From Pardosa pseudoannulata (Eukaryota > Arthropoda > Arachnida > Araneae > Lycosidae), in assembly GCA_032207245.1 (NCBI GenBank), contig CM063502.1:66983569-67047568 (forward strand): a stretch of 64,000 nucleotides of DNA, given 5' to 3'. The position numbers and the translations under genes are program-made. How positions within the stretch are numbered: the first letter of the stretch is position 1; each line of letters opens with the position of its first letter. Shown one piece after another: positions 63,807-64,000 of the stretch. The notes beneath the pieces are model-generated. The model had not been told where the DNA came from. It searched no databases and was given only the letters and a program-made list of their open reading frames with translations.

Positions 63807-64000
63807 GGCATCAGTAATAACCTGATGTTCGTTCGTGAAACGTCACAATACAGACGAGCTGGTTGGATACTATGGGGTGGAATCAGCATAGGAGGACGTA
63901 CGGACCTGCATATCATTCGGAATGGTACTTTCACGGCACGAAGGTATGCAGACGAGAAACTGAGACTTCATGTCATAACTTACGCTGCATTCATTGCAGA
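63807..64000 (+). pseudogene. Tc1-like transposase, catalytic-domain fragment, cut by window end
   Basis: The plus strand encodes 'NLMFVRETSQYRRAGWILWG' followed by 'GRTDLHIIRNGTFTARRYAD' and 'HVITYAAFIA'. This is the stretch of the Tc1 DDE domain usually written as 'GGGVMVWGGI...GRTdL..i.nGtlt..RY.deIL.phV.pyaaai', just before the second catalytic Asp. The usual GGG is replaced by 'RRAG'. A stop precedes it at about 63800 in this frame, so the 5' part is missing or frameshifted. The frame is still open at the window end, where the DDE motif would follow. Opposite in orientation to the fragment at 62056, so it is a different copy. Confidence 0.88.

Overview
This is an AT-rich eukaryotic window (roughly three quarters A+T by eye). 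It has no complete protein-coding gene, no operon-like packing and no recognisable bacterial feature. The best guess is a spider, probably an orb-weaver. This rests on the dominant tRNA-derived SINE, on a second SINE family and on the transposon mix, all of which I associate from memory with araneid genomes. The assignment is inference, because nothing in the window is a taxonomic marker.

Layout. 1-4.4 kb holds three tandem arrays in a row, with units of 93, about 103 and 60 bp. 4.4-19.4 kb is AT-rich intergenic DNA with scattered SINEs and several old tandem duplications. 19.4-21.1 kb holds a degenerate non-LTR retrotransposon with an RNase H domain, part of which is duplicated in inverted orientation. 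22.1-24.6 kb holds a 377-bp tandem duplication, a TTAA-flanked MITE inside it, and a highly homogeneous 229-bp array. 29-41 kb holds more TTAA-flanked inverted-repeat elements, microsatellites and one exon-like GC-rich patch. 42.7-46.3 kb is dominated by long (AT)n tracts, one of which carries a probable solo LTR. 48.3-52.6 kb holds two further tandem duplications and, between them, a 928-bp internally deleted hAT element with an exact 8-bp target-site duplication. 52.8-62 kb is mostly quiet, with SINEs carrying clear target-site duplications. 62-64 kb holds two Tc1-like transposase fragments in opposite orientations, the second cut by the window edge.

The recognisable coding remnants all belong to mobile elements: hAT transposase, two Tc1-like transposases and a non-LTR RNase H/C-terminal region. 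All are broken or truncated. No host gene is identified with confidence. One candidate exon with a good splice donor (minus strand, 31569-31689) and a few short open frames are listed at low confidence.

The main themes are several families of small TTAA-flanked inverted-repeat elements and repeated tandem duplication of 0.2-0.6 kb segments. In several cases an element has inserted into one duplicate while the other duplicate preserves the empty site. There are also several near-perfect hairpins. I found no clear evidence of a new gene system.
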